Positions 34,833 to 47,334 of a stretch of 64,000 bases of DNA are shown here, one piece after another. This DNA is from Mimachlamys varia (lineage: Eukaryota; Mollusca; Bivalvia; Pectinida; Pectinidae). Location: contig OX392532.1 of the NCBI GenBank assembly GCA_947623455.1, positions 26,882,792-26,946,791 of the forward strand, in the 5' to 3' direction. How positions within the stretch are numbered: position 1 is the first letter of the stretch; each line of letters starts with the position of its first letter. The notes beneath the pieces were generated by a model. The model worked only from the letters and a program-made list of their open reading frames with translations, did not search any database and was not told where the DNA came from. Both the position numbers and the translations under genes were made by a program.

Positions 34833-35009
34833 CAGCAGAACCTCGTTATCTCGAACTTGTGTAATTTGAAGCCCCAATTTATTTCGAAGTATATTTCGTC
34901 GGTCCCTGACATACTTTATATTAAATATTCAATTTCACCTAACTAGAATAATCGGATAACTCGAAGGTTTGTCATGGTACCATCGACTTCGAGATAACGA
35001 TGTAGACTG
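34833..35009. mobile_element. 177-bp TA-flanked MITE (pogo/Tc1-like ends)
   Basis: TA at 34831-34832 and 35010-35011. The left end is CAGCAGAACCTCGTTATCTC and the right end reversed is CAGTCTACATCGTTATCTCG, continuing GAA. Ends of the CAGT..ACCTCGTTATCTCGAA type are common in pogo/Tc1-mariner elements. No coding capacity. Confidence 0.8.
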
Positions 35010-35482
35010 TATATCGATACAATGTAGATACTAGAGGTAGACGGTGTTGTTGGAATACCAGCTGGAAAATTCTCAGGTCATCGCGGATTCATTATTTACA
35101 AAAAAAAGGGGGCTGGCCCATATGGATGATCACGGCCATTAATGGAAATTTGGTGACATATCTTTATGCGACAATAACAATATTGACTGTATATTCGAAA
35201 TTCCTTTTTGAAAATGAAGGATATATTTCAAGTGCATTTGGTTTGAAAATTGTCTGTGGAAATTCGAAATTATTTTATTGGAAGTGCTTACTTTGGGGGC
35301 GGTACAAAAAATTGAGTTTAATTGCTTAAAACGCTGTCCAGACTGGAACTACCCGACGGATTTAGCCACATTGCGCAATACGAATAGAACGCTATGATCT
35401 ATACCTGAGTCAGGAGCAGGGTAAAGGTATACTTTGTAGACTAAGTCTGGGGTCATCACTTTTAAACTTTAAGGACTTTGCC

Positions 35483-35734
35483 CAAAAAATATCAACTTTA
35501 TTTATTTTACAGCAATTATGAAACAAATTTACCAACTTATATTAATCACTCTTGTTGGTCCGGCTTTTAGCGCGCGAAGGGTCTTATTGTGGGAGGAAAC
35601 CGGAATAACCGGAGAAAACCATGCATGTTGTCGGGCAGGTGACACGATATCTTTTCACGTCCGGTCGGAGAATCGAACCCCGGCCGCCTTGGTGAAAGGC
35701 AAGTGCGCTATCCACTGCATCACCCGACCACCCG
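35483..35734 (-). mobile_element. SINE-2 copy with 12-bp target duplication (-)
   Basis: Minus-strand head with GTGATGCAGTGGATAGCGCA (A box) and GGGTTCGATTCTCC (near-perfect B box), the same middle as 34046, and tail ATAAATAAAGTTGATAT. Flanks AAGGACTTTGCC (35471-35482) and AAGGTCTTTGCC (35735-35746) differ at one base. The 94-codon + frame across it is an artefact. Confidence 0.92.
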
Positions 35735-35749
35735 AAGGTCTTTGCCAAA

Positions 35750-38260
35750 AAGCAATTTCTTCCGTTTGTCTGATGAAGGTGACGGAAAACATACCGCAGT
35801 AGTTATGGAAACCTCACATATAAACACTAATTGTAGTAACAGGCTAGCTATAGGTAAGGTCATTTAAGGACGATCCAAGTTTTATAGTGGAGGAAAGTAG
35901 CCGGGAGCTCCTGGCCTATAGGCCATTGACGCCTTACCCGGTAGTGGAGGGCTATAATGATCGTAGACGGTCAAACACCTTAACATCCTGTGCCAATTAT
36001 CAAAACGTCATATTTAAACATGTATGTCGTTGTGTATTAAGAGATTGCCTCGCGCCGGTTGACATAGTCCCTGAGGTACATAAATGTTACCAGGTACCTG
36101 TCATCGATGTATTTCCCATATACGTCAGTCTCTCTGTCCAACGACATAGTTTCCGGTTCCGGTCGGTATGGTATCAGTCTGAACAGGACGTGCCAAGGTT
36201 AAGATGGTGAAAGAAAGCCGTCAGCCAGTATATGGAGACTGTATAGTAGGGCTATACAAATCGTAGGAGGGCAGGAGTATAATGCTTCAATATTTTAGAA
36301 ACATTTCTAATGAATCCTTCATGTTGGTAAGTATCGCATGTGAAAGACTGGTGTACATGTAGCACATCCGGTAGGTGTTTAAATGTTACGTTTTGATGAC
36401 TTGTAAAATGAAAATACGATTGCAAATAAAATCCTCCTTATAGAACTCCACAGGGGTAAGTCGGGGTGCCAATCCTGGAAGCACATTCATATCCAAATTG
36501 TCGTGCCCAGCCAGCATGCCCAGCATCGTTAGGATTTGGATCTGAAATACTTCCGTATAAAGACCATGGGGCTTAGTCCTTCAGTAATGTCCAATTTGTG
36601 TATAACACCTGTTACCGCCTCACAGAGGAAGCTGTGTCAGACAGCAACCTTAATCAGCTCAAATCGTCTCTTGTCAAGCTACATGTATGGAAAAACATGA
36701 ACATTAACTCAGTATTTTCATCGAGAATGTTTGCAATATTGCTTTAATGTCCAGGTGTTAGGAACAGGTCTTGTGGGCCTTTTGTCTTTTGTGTGGGTTT
36801 TGAACGACAACATTTGAGGTTAGAGTTCAGTGGAACTTGAGCATTATTGTGGTAAATGAATGAAATATAGAAATACGCAATGGACAAAATTTTCTCAATA
36901 CCAGCGTATACATGCTTAGGCCATACCAATTTGATTTATTGTTCGTCGGATTTACCGCTCCTATTTTGGAAAAATAAAATAAAAGTAAAATATTACCGTG
37001 CTTATTCAACCACGAGATTAACAATAATGAACTTATTCATATATGGGACGTCAGCTTATGAACTGATATTAATCTTTCTGATTTGGATATATAGTACACA
37101 AATAATGCTTGTGTCCATTAATATTATTATTAATACTATTGCAACTCAAAGGTTATGACAGCAAAACACCTAGTGTCATACATCTAGCCTTCAGGGTTTG
37201 TTTTATATAGCGGTACATCATACCACGGACTTAGATTAGGCTATCTAAGTCCGTGATCATACATATATGTTGTCATCATTAATTTTATCATTTCAATCAA
37301 ATATGCATTCTGCATGAATAGGAGCATATTAATACCTACAAGAGAAGAATGTGGTTGCTAAAAGGTGTTTCCTACGGCTTTGGTTCAATCACTAAACTTG
37401 AATGAATGACCTTGGTTCTTCTAATAAGAAGGTAATTCAAGAAAGCTTTTCTCTCAAATGCTGTTTTATTGCACAGCATTATGCAAGTAGTTTGTATCAT
37501 GGAAATTATTTAAAAAAAACCGCTACCACAGTTTAAATACGTGAACTATTTTGTGATACATTATATCAATAATCAAACAATCATTCTGACATTTAGTTTT
37601 TTTGAAAACTACCGCTCGCTCGAAATTTTAAGGAAATCAAAATTATTGTAAAAACAAAAAAAATGCGCCCGCTCGCTCCAATTTTAAAATCTCATTTTCC
37701 GAAGAACAATTAATCAAATTGGTATGGCCTTACTATATTTCCTTAATTGAAGTAACAAACATCCACAGGAAACGTATCGCGTAGAGATGTTGGTCCTTTA
37801 AAAAAATATCTGTAGGGGACGAAGTGGGGAGGGGGGGGGATTGCGTGTGACATTGATAATGTTAGATCGTTGGCTTCCAACCACCGTCAAAATCGTTGGC
37901 CAATCTGGAGCAGACGATATCAGTGTACAATCTTATCTCTTTACAAGTTATATGGTAAAACATTGCCTGATAGCCGATAATGAACGCGAAGTGCTGACTC
38001 ATGAAACGTAAGTTGCACGTTTTACACGAGTGTTCCTCACAAACTATTAAACAGACAGTGTTTGGACTGACAGCACGCGTCGTAATGGGCTGCCGTCAGT
38101 TTGGCAACGGTTGTAAAACAGGATGGCTACCCTCAAAATAATTCTCAATGTCTGTAACGAAATGTGGTGTGTTTAGTTTCGCATCAGCTGCGCTTAAGTC
38201 TGTAGTGTTGTTGCGGATGTGATATGTTTAGTTTCGTAATAGAAACAAAAAAACAGGGAA
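35750..38260. other. Intergenic, no recognised gene
   Basis: A 107-codon frame at 35887-36210 is not recognised. A short stem-loop at about 37222-37256 pairs ACGGACTTAGAT with ATCTAAGTCCGT. Otherwise AT-rich DNA. Confidence 0.45.
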
Positions 38261-38261
38261 T

Positions 38262-38412
38262 ACCAAGCGTCAACAAAACCATAATGTGAACTAAAAATCG
38301 ATTACACTAGGGATAAAATATGAACAATAGAAATATTTACATGGAGACCCTTAAAAAGTACAAGTGACATGGCCAGGTGTCCCGGAAGAGTAAGCGTCTT
38401 CTGCGTCATCGA
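38262..38412 (-). repeat. Interspersed repeat R2, copy 4 (-)
   Basis: AATACCAAGCGTCAACAAAA, CCATAATGTGAAC and GAGTAAGCGTCTTCTGCG are shared in order with the copy at 12661. Confidence 0.75.
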
Positions 38413-40537
38413 AAGCAAATGTAGTCGGTAGCGGATGCGTTGTGTTTATTTTCGTATCGAATAAACTTGTGTTGTGCTTATTTCCTGCTTAACTTTATTT
38501 AAGCTCTTCTTGGAACAGAAGGGTTAGTCCGGGTTACTGGTACCCCTCTGGTGAAATATATGCAATAGTGTACGTACAAATTATTTCGCAGAAGAACTGC
38601 CATAGTCTCAAAGGTAGCGTGGTATTCCCTTGTCTAAATATATTCATAAAAAAATAAAACAACATATTTATATTTGAGCAAAACCAAAAAATAAAACGGA
38701 TAAGTTTTGATAAATTGCCTTTTGAGTGTTATTACTAGCTTAGTCTATTGTCACTTATTTTGTTGACAATAATGATTTTGAATTCAATTTGCAAAGTGAA
38801 ATATATATGGCATTATAAATCAGTTTGATGATGTATAGCATATGAATAGAAATGCCATCCTATTCTTGCCTCCTATGATATTGACCTGGATACATATTTC
38901 GACTTATCCAATTGTATAATGTATCCTGTACATATATATGTATAAAAATAACGAACAAGATTGAATACAATACCAAAATGTGTGAAACAGTTGTTCGAAA
39001 CAAAAAACAGTGATATACACTTTACAAGTACATATAAGTCATAAACCTCTCTTAGACTACCACGTAGTGTAGCAAATTTGTTTTCCATGATGCTTGTCTA
39101 TTTCGTATATAACATAACATTCCTTTGATGAAAGGCGCCCATTTGAGATGCAACGCATTTTCTGCACACAAAACAAAGTGCCAGCCTGTGTTTGGTGCAT
39201 ACAGCATCATTATACAAGGCACGAACAATATAAAGATAAAGTCTAGAAACTACATTCTTCACAAGACTTCCCGCAAACTCAAACAATCTCCACAAAATCA
39301 AAACTACAAAAGAATGTAATATGTAAAGCTAACACGTACTTTTAACGACTTCTCATATGTATATTGGCATGAATGAAATGAACAGCGTCGGCGAAAGTCC
39401 AAGCGAGAGAATTTTATCAGAAGTCTGCTACACGTGTTCAGAAACATCCTCCAGTTGTCTACGGCTCGTTCGGTTTCAATTACACGTACATGCACGTGTT
39501 TGATAAAGCAGTTAATTGCTTTGAGATCTGTCAGTGAAAGGGAGAGAAGAAAAATAAATCAGCTTTTGTATATATCTTGTTGACTACGTGTCCGAAATAC
39601 CAGTGTTGCTGATCAGCCATTCTTAAACGTTTTACATCTGTATTTATCCCCGTGTGGTTCTATTTATGTCTTTTCAAACACAAATACTTTTCAAGCTTTG
39701 AATTTTTGCTGTCAACGTGACGTATGCGATGTTTCTCTCTTCGACTTCTGTATTTTGCATTCTAGTATCAGCTATGCAAGATCATCACAAACGCTGCTTA
39801 TGTATAGACTGGTCATTTCGATCAGATCATTTTGATACCCCCCTCCTCACTCAATGGTCAATGCATTCAATGGTCATTGGTCAATTTTCAATGGAAATGC
39901 CCCCTCATTGGTCATGGCCTTCATGACTATTGAGTGGGCATTTTTATCGAAAATATATCTACTCCACCCAAAAAAATTCTCTTAACACCTAAGTTATGTC
40001 CCAAACTAGGTGCAATTAATTCTTGCGTCCCTGTGACAAGACATACATGTAGTGCCGTCATTTGACTGTAGGGTTTTAAGTTAGGATCCCGAAGATAGCG
40101 CGGATGCGGTGGATGCCTTAACAAGAACTCGGGTCAGTGTAAGACGTTTTGTTTCTCTAGTGTTGTGCATGCACATGTATCGTTAGCGGACACATAGTGT
40201 GTTTAAACAGAGGCTAACACATGCACAGACGCATGCATATATACACAGGAATATTTTATGTAATTTTACGATCAAGCTTACACGCACCAATGATACATGT
40301 AATTCGTTCATCAAACGATTTTATGTCTTGACAAAGGAGCGGATTTCTCCGGAAAATATTTGACAACACCAGTTTGTCTACACTGTTGGAATTACTTCTT
40401 TTAAGTAATTCGTATCTGATAAATATCCATTTGTAGGAATCCAGTGTTATTTGGAAAACTGCCGTTTATATTACTTCTTTGGCCCAAACGATTTGCTGAG
40501 ATACACGTTCTCGAATATTTACGACGATTTTATATTT
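38413..40537. other. Intergenic, no recognised gene
   Basis: 39838-39950 contains several CAATGGTCA words and AAATGCCCCCTCATTGGTCA facing ATGACTATTGAGTGGGCATT, an inverted pair resembling the one at 21327/21718. The short 40440-40540 frame is discussed under rejected items. Confidence 0.4.
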
Positions 40538-40680
40538 ACCGGTTACTTGCCGCAGGTCGGTGTGTTTTTTCTGTCTGTGTACTCCGGTTTCCCTCCTTCG
40601 ACAAAACCTTGCATGTTTGTTTTTTTTAAATAGCCACATCTGTAAATATGACCATATGCATAAACGAAATAAACCAGAAC
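40538..40680 (+). mobile_element. SINE-1 fragment (+)
   Basis: GTCGGTGTGTTTTTTCTGTC, TGTACTCCGGTTTCCCTCC, AAACCTTGCATGT and a final GAAATAAACCA follow the core and tail of SINE-1; the tRNA-like head is missing or unrecognisable. Confidence 0.6.
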
Positions 40681-41530
40681 TGTTTTCGTAGCATACTTCT
40701 ACATATATTTTATATATTTTATTCTACATATGTAATTGTTTCAATTGATCAAGTAACTATACATACATGAATGAACACTGCTTTAAGAAGTAGTATTTAA
40801 GAAAACTTCAGTTACACTACTTTGACATGTTTAGTTCCACGGTATATATTTGTATTTGAATATATGTATAAAATGCTCTCATTGAGATATTTCTATGAGT
40901 AATTCCATACGTAAATTTCAAAATTAAAGATAATTGCTGGTATAACTTCAAAAGCTTAGTTTACTGTTAACTTCCCATGTACATTTAGAGGTCCAAATCC
41001 TAGACTATAACTTCAAAAAACTAATAAAAACCAAACGTTTCTGTAATGGTTAATTACTTGTTATTCCGTTTGTATAATTTGATGTTTTAGACAAGCTGAC
41101 ATATAGTATTAACACGTATATATACCGTATCATTCAAGAGTTTTTCATTGGCTGGCATTCATTTGATGTCCTTGAGACACGCTTTGAGAAAAAGCTTGTA
41201 TACATTGTTATAGACGACAAACATGCAGTTTTCCTCATCTGTGTTCGTTTGTTGAGAAGAGTGCACTATGGCAGGATAAAAACCGAGAATGCTGAATGAG
41301 AGAACGATAGCACATCTGAGACTGCAGAGTGGGTATAAATCATACCCTTACTACGGCAGCTGTAGTCTGCACGACATAACATTATACCGCGAGGTGGGCG
41401 CGTGCAGTAGTCTCGTTTCTACTTGTGGTCAAGGTCGTTACTGACTAGAATGGTTAGCAGAATTATTGTTTGTCCCATTTCCATGGCAACGGTGTTTTGT
41501 GGGTAGGGTGGGGTAGGGAAGGTACATACA
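40681..41530. other. Intergenic, no gene seen
   Basis: AT-rich without recognisable features. Confidence 0.5.
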
Positions 41531-41699
41531 CAGGGGCAAGGCACGGACCTATGTCACTTTGAAATGATTGTCGGATAATTCGATTATAACCCCTCCCACA
41601 TGTCACATATATATAGTAGTGGGAGGGGTTATATTCGAGATAGGTAAAACAACTATCTGACAATCATTTCATAGTGACATAGGTCTGTGCCTAGCCCAT
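41531..41699. mobile_element. Foldback element FB, complete inverted pair
   Basis: GGCACGGACCTATGTCACTT at left is answered by the reverse complement ending ATAGGTCTGTGCCTAGCCC. Arms of about 65 bp meet near an ACATATATATAGTAGTGGGA centre. The two arms differ by a gap (the left arm lacks part of TCTCGAATATAACCCC). No target duplication is clear. Confidence 0.82.
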
Positions 41700-42433
41700 G
41701 TGGGTACACACAGGCCCGACTGTCCCCGTCCGTAGACAAAACCTATCCCATAACTTTTGAAGCTAATATTGGGGATATATAGAACTTTTACATAAAGAGC
41801 AGACAGTTACATTTAGTAAAAAATCCTGTATGGGATAAAACAAATTACCAATTATCGGGTTTTGACATTATTTTTCGGACAAGACCATTTGCTGGGAATA
41901 ATCCTATAATGTCAGGTACAACATTTGGCCATTTATTACAATAAGGGTTGCAACAACGCAGACCTTTGACTGCTGAGACGACCAAAATTTGCATCCTCAG
42001 CAACTCTTATTGCTTAAAGCGTTACGATAAATTACTTTGTTATTTCTGTTGTTTCCTGCCTTTTCAGTGGTGGTTGCTTTCAAAAAGTAATTTGTCGTGT
42101 TTAACAATACAAAGTGTAACGGTATATCAATGAACCTGAACACTTCGGCCACGCCCACTCTCGCGTCTGTACTCCAAAGTAGGAAGACCGACTCATCTGG
42201 GAAGCTCAGAAGCTTAATTAAAGTTGGACGTTTTCAACCAGTATTTTGTTCTTGGGGAATACTAACATGTATTATTAAACTATCAGAAATATAAACATGA
42301 CGATTGGTGACATGGTAGCCATAGTAAAGGTATATTTACAAATATATATCCTCTAGAATACTTTAGATAAACAAAACATTATGGTAGCCTTACAAGGTAC
42401 TGAATCAGCAGCGCAGAATGAGTTCGTGTTTAA
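41700..42433. other. Intergenic, no gene seen
   Basis: No recognisable coding or repeat structure. Confidence 0.45.
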
Positions 42434-43300
42434 AGGTCCAATATACGTAACTTTCGACATATGCTTAAGCGAAAATCGAGCCAAATATATTATTTCATTT
42501 TAAATTGATAATTTTTACACTTTCTGATTGGCTAAGATAGCGCCACCTGATTCCCGATAAAAAATCATATTGACCAGTCGTGGTTGACTGGGTGTTTCTA
42601 AAAATAAAAATATGACGTAACGTCAAGAGCTCCGAAGACTTTGGCACTGCTTGACAACAACAACAGTAATGTCAGACGGCAGGTTCGCCGTTCTTACAAA
42701 TAATCCAAAAGGTGCTATTCTCAACAGCATGGAGTCTAACAATATGAAATGGAAAACATCAGCAACTGTAAAAGTGTCCAGGAAGTATTTAGCATTGTAT
42801 TGTTTGAGAATTTGATTAAATGTCGTTGAAATTTTTTTTCTTTTGTAGTCAAATAAAAAAGATAAATTTACGATAAAACTATTATTGTTTTTTTTTTATT
42901 TCGGTCGATACATGGTTTTATCGACCTGAGAAAAAAAATCAACCTCGGACTTCGTCCTCGGTTGATACTTTTTCTCCGGTCGATAAAACCATGTTTCGAC
43001 CTCATCAAAATGCCATAATTGTATAATATTTATAGATTTAGCTAAGAGAAACTGATATCAGCAGTATTCAAGATGAATTCTTACGTGGGTAATGGTACAG
43101 CAGGAATTGAAAATCGGCATTTGTAAACATATGCGACCATTTTGTAGTGTCGTCTAACTCTTTTCTGTCAAGAGTTTCTTGGTAGTTACCTCTCGGGTTA
43201 TCTTCGTTATAGCCTTATTTTTGCATTGTTATCAAATGGAATTTTTTTCATAATTTTTCAGAATCACGAAAAACACCATGAAGATGCGTATAATGGGCCC
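42434..43300 (-). mobile_element. TTAA MITE, copy C with internal insertion
   Basis: TTAA at 42430-42433 and 43301-43304. Ends AGGTCCAATATACGTAACTT at left and GTATAATGGGCCC at right are diverged versions of the family ends. The first about 60 bp and last about 270 bp align with copy D. Between them (about 42490-43028) is a foreign insert of roughly 500 bp, making this copy 867 bp. Confidence 0.85.
42902..43012. repeat. 110-bp hairpin inside the insert of MITE copy C
   Basis: GGTCGATACATGGTTTTATC pairs with GATAAAACCATGTTTCGACC; inside these, GAGAAAAAAAATCAACCTCG pairs with CGGTTGATACTTTTTCTC, leaving a GACTTCGTC loop. The outer arms also contain an inner GTCGATA/TATCGAC pair. Confidence 0.85.
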
Positions 43301-43304
43301 TTAA

Positions 43305-43987
43305 TTATTTGGCACATATTGTAATATGTAAAATTTTATTATTTTGTTCATTTCAGATCCTCCTGGATTTCCTCTATATCTGTCATCAGACCTAGCACCA
43401 CTCTGTCCTGTAAGGCATGCCCCGGACAAAGGACGAAAACGATACAACACATGATAAAGGCTCTCGTTCTCCAAGGTAAGAACACGCCATACTTCCGGTA
43501 TGGTACTTCCGGTATTTAACTTCCGGCATGTACACATACAGCATATTATACTTCATGTGATTATTCGTATTAACTCGATTGCAGAAATATTTGGGTTTTA
43601 ATGCGTGCTCAAAAAATGAATGTGCACTTAACACGAAAAAGGTCTTCTTGTGTATATAGTTAATATATATATTTAAATATAAGCAGGAGGAAGAACAAAA
43701 GTACAATTATAAGTTTGCAATGGTATACTTATCTGACGTGTTTCTTAAATATCATTTTTAATAGTAGGACTGACCCGTTTTTGTGTGAGAAATGGTACAG
43801 GGTATTGGTATTATTCTGTCGATTTGACAAATTATGCAAAATATTGTTTAATATTTATTTACACTTTTGTCCATCAATTACTTGTATACTCATAACGGCG
43901 TACGCAGTCATCTAATGTAGCCAATTTATATCTCTTTATATGATTGTGTATTTATATATTCGAAGTTTTGTTTCTGAACATTTTTTC
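43305..43987. other. Intergenic, exon-like stretch without support
   Basis: 43357-43474 lies between a CATTTCAG and a CAAGGTAAGA, but the encoded peptide is not recognised in any frame. The rest is AT-rich. Confidence 0.35.
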
Positions 43988-44215
43988 GGAGCCGCGGTGG
44001 CCAAGTGGTTAAGGTGTCCCGACATTCTCCACTAGACCTCCATCTCTGTGTTGCGAGTTCAAAACCCATGTGGGGCAGTTGCCATGTACTGACCGTAGGT
44101 TGGTGTTTTTTACCGGGTACCCCGGCTTTTCTCTACCTCAAAAACCAAACCTGGCACGTCCTTAAAAGACCCTGGTGTTAATAGGTCGTATAACAAAATA
44201 AATCAAACCAAACCA
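43988..44215 (+). mobile_element. SINE-1 copy with best-preserved tRNA-like head (+)
   Basis: GGAGCCGCGGTGGCCAAGTG GTTAAGG resembles the 5' half of a class II (Ser/Leu-type) tRNA with A box TGGCCAAGTGG. The B box is GCGAGTTCAAAACCC. The core has GGGTACCCCGGCTTTTCTC and the tail is ACAAAATAAATCAAACC with further AAACC repeats. Not a functional tRNA: the 3' half does not close an acceptor stem. Confidence 0.88.
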
Positions 44216-44544
44216 AACACGTTTAGTGTGTAAACGTCACCTTTATCTGTGTACACGTCATAGTTCCGAAAAGTACCGGGTTGGTAGCTATTGAATTGGT
44301 TGGTTTAAGGTATTTTTAATCGATTTCAGTGCTATTTTGATTTGTGACTTGCATTTGATGCCAATATACTTTTAGTATGTTTGGCTTGTTTTATCATCTT
44401 TTCAATAGAATAGTTAATTAGTCGTTCAAGCTTTACATTGCGATGGGACATATATGACTTCAACGCGAGATGGCGAGGCACACTATTTAAAAATGGACCT
44501 TATATACTTTCACGGATAATATGTGTTAAATCGAGTCTCTCTTT

Positions 44545-46440
44545 CTGCTCAAATGGGTACCCTGTACATTTTCTTAGTAAAGTCGACTCCGCTACACAAA
44601 TGGGTACTCTGTATACTGTCTTAGTAAAGTCAACCCTGGGTACAAATGGTTACTTTGTATAAGGCCCTAGCGAAGTCTACCCTGCTACACAAATGGGTAC
44701 ACTCTATAAAGTCTAGTATAGTCTACCCTGCTACACAAATGGGTACTCTCTATAAAGTCTAGTATAGTCTACCCTGCTACACAAATGGGTACTCTCTATA
44801 AAGTCTAGTATAGTCTACTCTGCTACACAAATGGGTACTCTCTATAAAGTTTTAGTATTGTCTACCCTGCTACACAAATGGGTACTCTCTATAAAGTTTT
44901 AGTATTGTCTACCCTGCTACACAAATGGGTACTCTCTATAAAGTCTAGTATAGTCTACCCTGCTACACAAATGGGTACTCTCTATAAAGTCTAGAATAGT
45001 CTACCCTGCTACACAAATGGGTACTCTCTATAAAGTTTTAGTATAGTCTACCCTACTACACAAATGGGTACTCTCTATAAAAGTCTAGTATAGTCTACCC
45101 AGCTACACAAATGGGTACTCTCTATACAGAATAGTATAGTCTACCCTACTACACAAATGGGTACTCTCGATAAAGTCTTAGTATAGTTTACCCTGCTATA
45201 CAAATGGGTACTCTCTATAAAGTTTTAGTATCGTCTACCCAGCTACACAAATGGGTACTCTCTATAAAGTCTAGTATAGTCTACCCTGCTACACAAATGG
45301 GTACTCTCTATAAAGTCTAGTATAGTCTACCCTACTACACAAATGGGTACTCTCTATAAAATTTTAGTATAGTCTACCCTGCTAAACAAATGGGTACTCT
45401 CTATACAGAATAGTATAGTCTACCTCGCTTCACAAATGGGTACTCTCTATAAAGTCTTAGGATAGTCTACCCTGCTACACAAATGGGTACTCTCTATAAA
45501 GTCTAGTATAGTCTACCCTGCTACACAAATGGGTACTCTCTATAAAGTTTTAGTATTGTCTACCCTGCTACACAAATGGGTACTCTCTATAAAGTCCAGT
45601 ATAGTCTACCCTGCTACACAAATGGGTACTCTCTATAAAGTCTAGTATAGTCGATCCTGCTACACAAATGGGTACTCTCTATAAAGTTTTAGTATTGTCT
45701 ACCCTGCTACACAAATGGGTACTCTCTATAAAGTCTAGTATAGTCGATCCTGCTACACAAATGGGTACTCTCTATAAAGTCTAGTATAGTCTACCCTGCT
45801 ACACAAATGGTACTCTCTATAAAGTCTAGTATAGTCTACCCTGCTACACAAATGGGTACTCTCTATAAAGTCTAGTATAGTCGATCCTGCTACACAAATG
45901 GGTACTCTCTATAAAGTTTTAGTATTGTCTACCCTGCTACGCAAATGGGTACTCTCTATAAAGTCTTGTATAGTCGATCCTGCTACACAAAATGGTACTC
46001 TCTATAAAGTCAAGTATAGTCTACCCTGCTACACAAATGGGTACTCTCTATAAAGTCTAGTATAGTTTACCCTGCTACACAAATGGGTACTCTCTATAAA
46101 GTTTTAGTATAGTCTACCCTGCTACACATATGGATACTCTCCATAAAGTATTAGTATAGTCTACCCTGCTACACAAATGGGTACTCTCTATACAGAATAG
46201 TATAGTCTACCTCGCTTCACAAATGGGTACTCTCTATAAAGTCTTAGGATAGTCTACCCTGCTACACAAATGGGTACTCTCTATACAGAATAGTATAGTC
46301 TACCTCGCTTCACAAATGGGTACTCTCTATAAAGTCTTAGGATAGTCTACCCTGCTACATAAATTGGTACTCTTTATATTGTCTTAGCAAAGGCTATCCT
46401 GTTACACAAATGGGTACTCTGTATGTAGTCTAAGTACCAT
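44545..46440. repeat. 46/47-bp minisatellite, about 41 copies
   Basis: Unit: CTACACAAATGGGTACTCTC, TATAAAGTCTAGTATAG, TCTACCCTG. Variants include GTTTTAGTATTG (one base longer) and a TACAGAATAG form followed by CTCGCTTCACAAATGGG. The latter two-unit variant recurs near 45410, 46190 and 46285, showing block copying. No coding role. Confidence 0.97.
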
Positions 46441-47150
46441 ACCAATTTTCTGTCATTTGAGTATTTTGTTTGTCCTGGTCGGTTTGTTTGTGTTTTTGAT
46501 GTTGTTCCCTTTACAACACTTTTATGACCCTAATGATCTTTCTGTGATGATCGACCACTAAGCATGTCAAAATTATCAGGTGATGTGGTATTTTTCAAAG
46601 TAGCTAACCATACAATGTATTTCAAAACGTTCTGTTTGGTTCACCCGCTATCTGTATGATTTGAACGGACGGAAGTATATGCTGGGTTCCTTCGGCATGA
46701 TATTTCAGTGAGGTCGCACTATAAAGTCGGAATTCAGATCCGCGCTGTCACAAGAAGGCAAGTACACCAACATACCCTGTCTCCGAACTTAGCTCTTAAA
46801 TATAAAAAAAAAAAACATATTTCTCCACAACCGTCATTGGCGCAACATTTTCCACAAAGCATTTTTAAGATGGTCAGTTTGATCTATTGTCCTATATTGT
46901 ATAATCTGTACATGAAATACCTATTGTTGCCTCTCAACATGTTTACATCGACCCAGGTTTGTTGTTTACATTTGGTTAGTAAATAACTACACCATTATAC
47001 ATATATACATATCGTCTTGTTGCATCCATTTGCATCATTTCATCATCATTTTTTTCAGTCAAATTCCCTTTTTATCCAAACGCCCTGTCAACTACAAATT
47101 GTAACCTTGTTGTAATGAGGACCACGGTAAAACAAAAAGTATGTACCTGA
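46441..47150. other. Intergenic between two arrays
   Basis: No gene recognised; the 92-codon frame at 46708 matches nothing I know. Confidence 0.45.
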
Positions 47151-47152
47151 AA

Positions 47153-47290
47153 AGGGTGACGTAACAACAGATGCTGCACCTTTTACATTTAGTAATAGAT
47201 ATACAAATGTACATAATAGTATGCCAAAAAATGAATTATACGACATCATGAAACTGTCCTTCTCGGACTCGTCAGCTTTACGAAATCGAC
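47153..47290 (+). repeat. Interspersed repeat R1, copy 6 (+)
   Basis: GGTGACGTAACAACAGATGC, TTTAGTAATAGATATAC, AATGAATTATACGACATCAT and GTCCTTCTCGGACTCGTCAG follow the R1 order. A tandem array starts about 45 bp downstream, as at copy 1. Confidence 0.7.
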
Positions 47291-47334
47291 TGTCATTGCC
47301 ACCTGAAATGTAAACATAAATATACCTAATGTAA

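Noticed and set aside
35518..35802. 94-codon + frame beginning MKQIYQLILITLVGPAFSA, signal-peptide-like
   Set aside because: It is the antisense of a SINE-2 copy and its flank; the hydrophobic start comes from the SINE tail.
40438..40550. Exon-like stretch ending DDFIFTGYLPQ between a TTTGTAG and a CAGGTCGG
   Set aside because: The peptide faintly recalls the D(D/E)xxxTG region of GT31 galactosyltransferases, but the donor lies within a SINE-1 fragment and no second exon was found.
43357..43474. Possible exon with CATTTCAG acceptor and GTAAGA donor
   Set aside because: No frame gives a recognisable peptide and no partner exons were found; splice-like words occur often by chance.
43988..44080. 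tRNA gene (Ser/Leu type)
   Set aside because: The A and B boxes are the head of a SINE also present twice elsewhere; the acceptor stem does not close.
44545..46440. CRISPR array
   Set aside because: Units are contiguous with no unique spacers, no cas genes, and the genome is eukaryotic.
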